From: Ardenticatenaceae bacterium
Lineage (GTDB): Bacteria > Chloroflexota > Anaerolineae > Promineifilales > Promineifilaceae
Assembly (NCBI GenBank): GCA_020634315.1
Contig: JACKBV010000049.1
Coordinates: 1 to 15,494, forward strand
Length of the DNA: 15,494 nt
Reading direction: 5' to 3'
Shown: piece by piece, positions 13,369 through 15,494 of the stretch
Layout: every line of letters begins with the position of its first letter
How positions within the stretch are numbered: the first letter of the stretch is position 1
Made by a program: the position numbers and the translations under genes
The notes under the pieces: model-generated
Database searches by the model: none
Told to the model about the DNA's origin: nothing
Seen by the model: only the letters and a program-made list of their open reading frames with translations

Positions 13369-13485
13369 GTTCATGGGTGTGGCTCAGCCCCATGAATGAA
13401 AACCAACCTCCTGGAGACGACTGGCAGAATGCGCATTTCATAGGAAGAATCTCTGGGAGGCTATTTTTTGAAGGAGCTTTTAGCA
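13369..13485 (+). promoter_or_regulatory. Leader element D (diverged), upstream of the recombinase-like gene
   Basis: TTCATGGG/CCCATGAA hairpin (13370-13396), CATGAATGAAAACC, a decayed palindrome 1 (from 13405, AACCTCCTGGAG), palindrome 2 (13448-13462, AATCTCTGGGAGGCT) and TTTTTTGAAGGAG, the ribosome binding site for ATG 13486. The 15-codon ORF is kept (MKTNLLETTGRMRIS, 13396-13443) and ends in TAG at the same place as in the other copies. The changes in palindrome 2 (C to T) still allow G-U pairs in RNA. Confidence 0.72.
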
Positions 13486-14457
13486 ATGAGTGAACAAAAG
13501 CAACGGCCGTTATTTCCTGAAATGGCCCCTGATACGGAAACAACACCTGCCCCACCCGCTTTAACAACGGACGCTTCAATCCAGGCAGCGCTAGGGCGTT
13601 TTGAAGTACACATGCGCAATGAAGGGTTTGCCATCAACACCATTAAAGCTTTCGCCAGTGACGTGCGGCTGCTTGGCAAATATCTGGGCATAGGCCAACC
13701 CATTGGTGAAATCAGCACCCAAAATCTCAACGACTTTCTCAACTGGCTTGTTTATGAGCGTGGCATCCCGTGCAGCCCCAAATCATATGCACGCCGGGTG
13801 ACGACGCTCAAGGTTTTTTTCAAGTGGCTGCACGAAACTCATGTTTTGCCGCATGATGCGGCAACGGCCGTTATCCAGCACAGCGTCAAAAGCCCATTAC
13901 CCATCGTACCCACAGAAGCCGACCTGGAAAAAGCATTGGCTGTAACGCAAGGGTGGCGTCACCCCGATGCGCAGCAAAAAGAGGACGCCCGCCCGCATTT
14001 ACTGCTGACGCTGTTGCTGCAAACCGGCATCAAGAAAAGTGAAGCGATGAACATTGTGCCCAATCACGTGGATCGCAGCGATGCACAGCAGCCCATGTTA
14101 TTTATTCGCTACGCGAACCCGCGCTTGCGCTACAAAGAACGCAAACTGTATTTAGAAGCGGAATGGATAGATGTGCTGGACGAGTATCTGGCACAATACC
14201 AACCGCCAGACACGCTGTTCACATGCACGCCACGCAACCTGGAATACATCTTGCGCGATGTCGGCGACGAAGCGGGATTGGAACGTGGCCTGCTTTCCTT
14301 CGAAAATTTACGGTGGGCGTCAGCGCTGCGCGATTTCCGCGCCGGTGTCGAGCAAGATGACATCCGGCAAAAGCTGGGGCTTTCAAAAATTACCTGGCGC
14401 GAAACAAAGTCAAAGCTAGAAAAACTGTTAGCCAAGGAAACCGGACAACCAACATGA
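13486..14457 (+). CDS. Tyrosine-recombinase-like protein without catalytic residues
   Basis: A 323-aa protein with the two-domain layout of phage-type integrases. After a Pro/Thr-rich start, residues 30-125 form a SAM-like core-binding domain (SIQAALGRFEVHMRNEGFAINTIKAF..., FKWLHETHV). The C-terminal domain has LLLTLLLQTGIKKSEAMNI (172-190), where the first catalytic Arg (TGLRxSE) is Lys183. RYKERKLYL holds the strand Lys. FENLRWASALRDFRAGV replaces HxxR with E273-x-x-R276. GLSKITW stands where GH is expected. No Tyr occurs after residue 254. It is therefore predicted to bind DNA but not to cleave it. An upstream TTG (13468) is in frame, but GAAGGAG favours ATG 13486. Its stop overlaps the next gene by ATGA. 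Two ACGGCCGT copies are inside. Confidence 0.8.
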   Translation: MSEQKQRPLFPEMAPDTETTPAPPALTTDASIQAALGRFEVHMRNEGFAINTIKAFASDVRLLGKYLGIGQPIGEISTQNLNDFLNWLVYERGIPCSPKSYARRVTTLKVFFKWLHETHVLPHDAATAVIQHSVKSPLPIVPTEADLEKALAVTQGWRHPDAQQKEDARPHLLLTLLLQTGIKKSEAMNIVPNHVDRSDAQQPMLFIRYANPRLRYKERKLYLEAEWIDVLDEYLAQYQPPDTLFTCTPRNLEYILRDVGDEAGLERGLLSFENLRWASALRDFRAGVEQDDIRQKLGLSKITWRETKSKLEKLLAKETGQPT

Positions 14458-14978
14458 CGCTTTTGTCGTCAAAACAGGCGCGGATGTGGATAGCGGTTAT
14501 CCTGGCGGTGGCACAAACGGCCGTTATCACCATAATCGGCCGTCCCCTCACCACAACTGCGGCACCACAGGGGATCATCTCCTTTGAATTTGCACGCACG
14601 CTGGCAAATGCCCAGGCCATCATTGCCTCTTGGGACACACACACGCAAATTGTGGCGGGGCTGAGTTTAGGCATAGATTTTTTGTACCCCATTGTCTATG
14701 CCACAGCCATTGCCCTTTGTTGTCTGGCAGCCGCACCGCACTGGCCTGGCTCATTGTCCCGCCTGGGGAAATTGTTGAGCGGCGGCATGATCCTGGCAGC
14801 GATATTCGACTATATCGAGAACATCAGCCTCATCCAGCTGTTGTTAGGCAGCAATGAAGCAAGCTGGGCGACCATAGCCTGGGGGTGTGCGGCCGTTAAA
14901 TTTACGTTTGTTCTGCTGGGAATTGTCTATGGGCTGATGGGCGGATTGTTCGCACTTTGGCACAAACTGGGCAAGTAA
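14454..14978 (+). CDS. Four-helix integral membrane protein of unknown function
   Basis: A 174-aa membrane protein with hydrophobic helices at about 12-29, 65-90, 107-130 and 142-168. The loop after helix 1 carries GIISFEFARTLANAQAIIASW, a pattern I associate with an uncharacterised bacterial membrane family; the rest has GLSLGIDFLYPIVYATAIAL and IFDYIENISL. Charged and polar residues inside helices (D74, D117, E120 by rough count) might form a site, but no function can be given. It overlaps the recombinase-like gene by ATGA and so is translationally coupled to it. One ACGGCCGT copy lies in helix 1 (QTAVI). Confidence 0.75.
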   Translation: MTLLSSKQARMWIAVILAVAQTAVITIIGRPLTTTAAPQGIISFEFARTLANAQAIIASWDTHTQIVAGLSLGIDFLYPIVYATAIALCCLAAAPHWPGSLSRLGKLLSGGMILAAIFDYIENISLIQLLLGSNEASWATIAWGCAAVKFTFVLLGIVYGLMGGLFALWHKLGK

Positions 14979-14990
14979 TCGCTGCCATTA

Positions 14991-15026
14991 ATTCCAAAAA
15001 CAAAGCCCGCCTAGGCGGGCTTTGCT
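14991..15026. terminator. Bidirectional intrinsic terminator
   Basis: AAAGCCCGCCTAGGCGGGCTTT (15002-15023, shown as arms AAAGCCCGCC and GGCGGGCTTT) is a perfect palindrome. On the minus strand it is followed by TTTGTTTTTGG, a good U tract for the gene ending at 15057. On the plus strand it lies 23 bp after the membrane-protein stop and could also end that transcript, with a poorer T run. Confidence 0.85.
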
Positions 15027-15056
15027 GCTATTAACGCCAATCAACACTATCCACTT

Positions 15057-15452
15057 TTACTCATCGCTTAGTTGAAAAATCTGCTCGCTCTGTTCAACAA
15101 CAGCAAAGCGGACCACATCGCGGTGAAAATTTTCTCGCTCTTTTTTCTCCGGATGATCGTAATAAATTTGTGCGCTTAGCTCATACATTTCAGTCGGTTC
15201 TTTATCCCGCAAATGCATGGTCAACGTGATATTAGGCGACAAGGTTTCAATGATGACCATTGAACCAGCAATGACGCCGTCGCTGTTTTGGACGGTGATG
15301 TCAATACACGGCCGTTCCAAAAAAGGTGTCAGTTCCAGCCCAACAGCCACTCGACGTAAATCTTCATACACAAATAAACCAATCTGCTTAAAGCGCACAT
15401 CTTCACGCGCTTTCGGCAGTTCAAATGAATTGTCAAAAAATTGAATATCCAT
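15057..15452 (-). CDS. Unrecognised 131-aa soluble protein
   Basis: Starts MDIQFFDNSFELPKAREDVR and is rich in alternating hydrophobic strands (IGLFVYEDLRRVAVGLEL, PCIDITVQNSDGVIAGSMVII, NITLTMHLR), ending in an acidic tail. No signal peptide or membrane segment is seen. The pattern suggests an all-beta fold, but I recognise no family. ATG 15452 is chosen over GTG 15455. It follows AGAGGA, and an open frame from the window edge ends in a TGA sharing the A of this ATG (TGATG), which points to an upstream coupled gene outside the window. The downstream terminator at 14991-15026 fits its end. One ACGGCCGT copy encodes ERPC. Confidence 0.7.
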   Translation of the reverse strand: MDIQFFDNSFELPKAREDVRFKQIGLFVYEDLRRVAVGLELTPFLERPCIDITVQNSDGVIAGSMVIIETLSPNITLTMHLRDKEPTEMYELSAQIYYDHPEKKERENFHRDVVRFAVVEQSEQIFQLSDE

Positions 15453-15494
15453 CACGCAAACGATTCCTCTAACTTGCCGCCGCCAACTGTTGTG

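Noticed and set aside
13486..14457. Active integrase marking a mobile element
   Set aside because: Catalytic residues are missing, no attachment-site repeats were seen, and base composition and motif content match the neighbours.
15452..15494. 3' end of another minus-strand gene at the window edge
   Set aside because: The open frame ends in a TGA that shares a base with the next ATG, but only 13 codons are visible, so it cannot be supported as a gene.

Overview
The window looks like chromosomal DNA of moderate G+C from an uncultured bacterium, most likely a Chloroflexota (Anaerolineae/Caldilineae-like) member. This is inference from gene style: a lipoprotein with a Thr/Ala/Pro stalk, MscL with a C-terminal zinc ribbon, a PocR-domain regulator beside a multihaem cytochrome, and a divergent CinA. 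No rRNA or other direct phylogenetic marker is present. There is no CRISPR array, insertion sequence or prophage.

Layout. 1-2250: a minus-strand unit of excisionase-type HTH/PocR regulator, ArsR-type regulator and membrane-anchored three-haem cytochrome c, with a candidate promoter and CRP-type palindrome in front. 2250-2700: non-coding, G-rich, with short direct repeats. 2608-2808: tRNA-Asn(GUU) with a near-consensus promoter and a hairpin terminator. 2886-3381: mscL with a possible 11-codon leader ORF. 3430-3920: a tandem array of palindrome-bearing repeats, then a single copy leading into a lipoprotein gene. 5154-6560: phytoene-dehydrogenase-like flavoprotein. 6601-11355, minus strand: dusB, an MBL-fold hydrolase, miaA, a yraN/UPF0102 protein and a GT4 glycosyltransferase. 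11491-13121, minus strand: a divergent CinA-like protein and a stand-alone cyclic-nucleotide-binding protein, overlapping by ATGA. 13486-14978, plus strand: a tyrosine-recombinase-like protein lacking catalytic residues, overlapped by ATGA with a four-helix membrane protein. 15057-15452, minus strand: an unrecognised soluble protein.

Two patterns run through the window and are not explained by the genes. (1) The palindrome ACGGCCGT occurs about 29 times by hand count, in all three reading frames of most genes and in a terminator stem; less than one copy is expected by chance. (2) A leader element of roughly 90-120 bp, built on two opposed 15-bp palindromes (AACCTCCCGGAGGTT and its reverse complement), sits directly 5' of four otherwise unrelated genes, always in the gene's orientation. 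Each of the four copies holds a 15-codon ORF (MKTNLPEVI-type) whose stop lies at the same place just before the second palindrome although the stop codon itself varies (TAA, TGA, TAA, TAG). I regard this as the best candidate for an undescribed cis-regulatory system. The tRNA-modification genes dusB and miaA share the central minus-strand cluster, but I see no single pathway linking all the genes.
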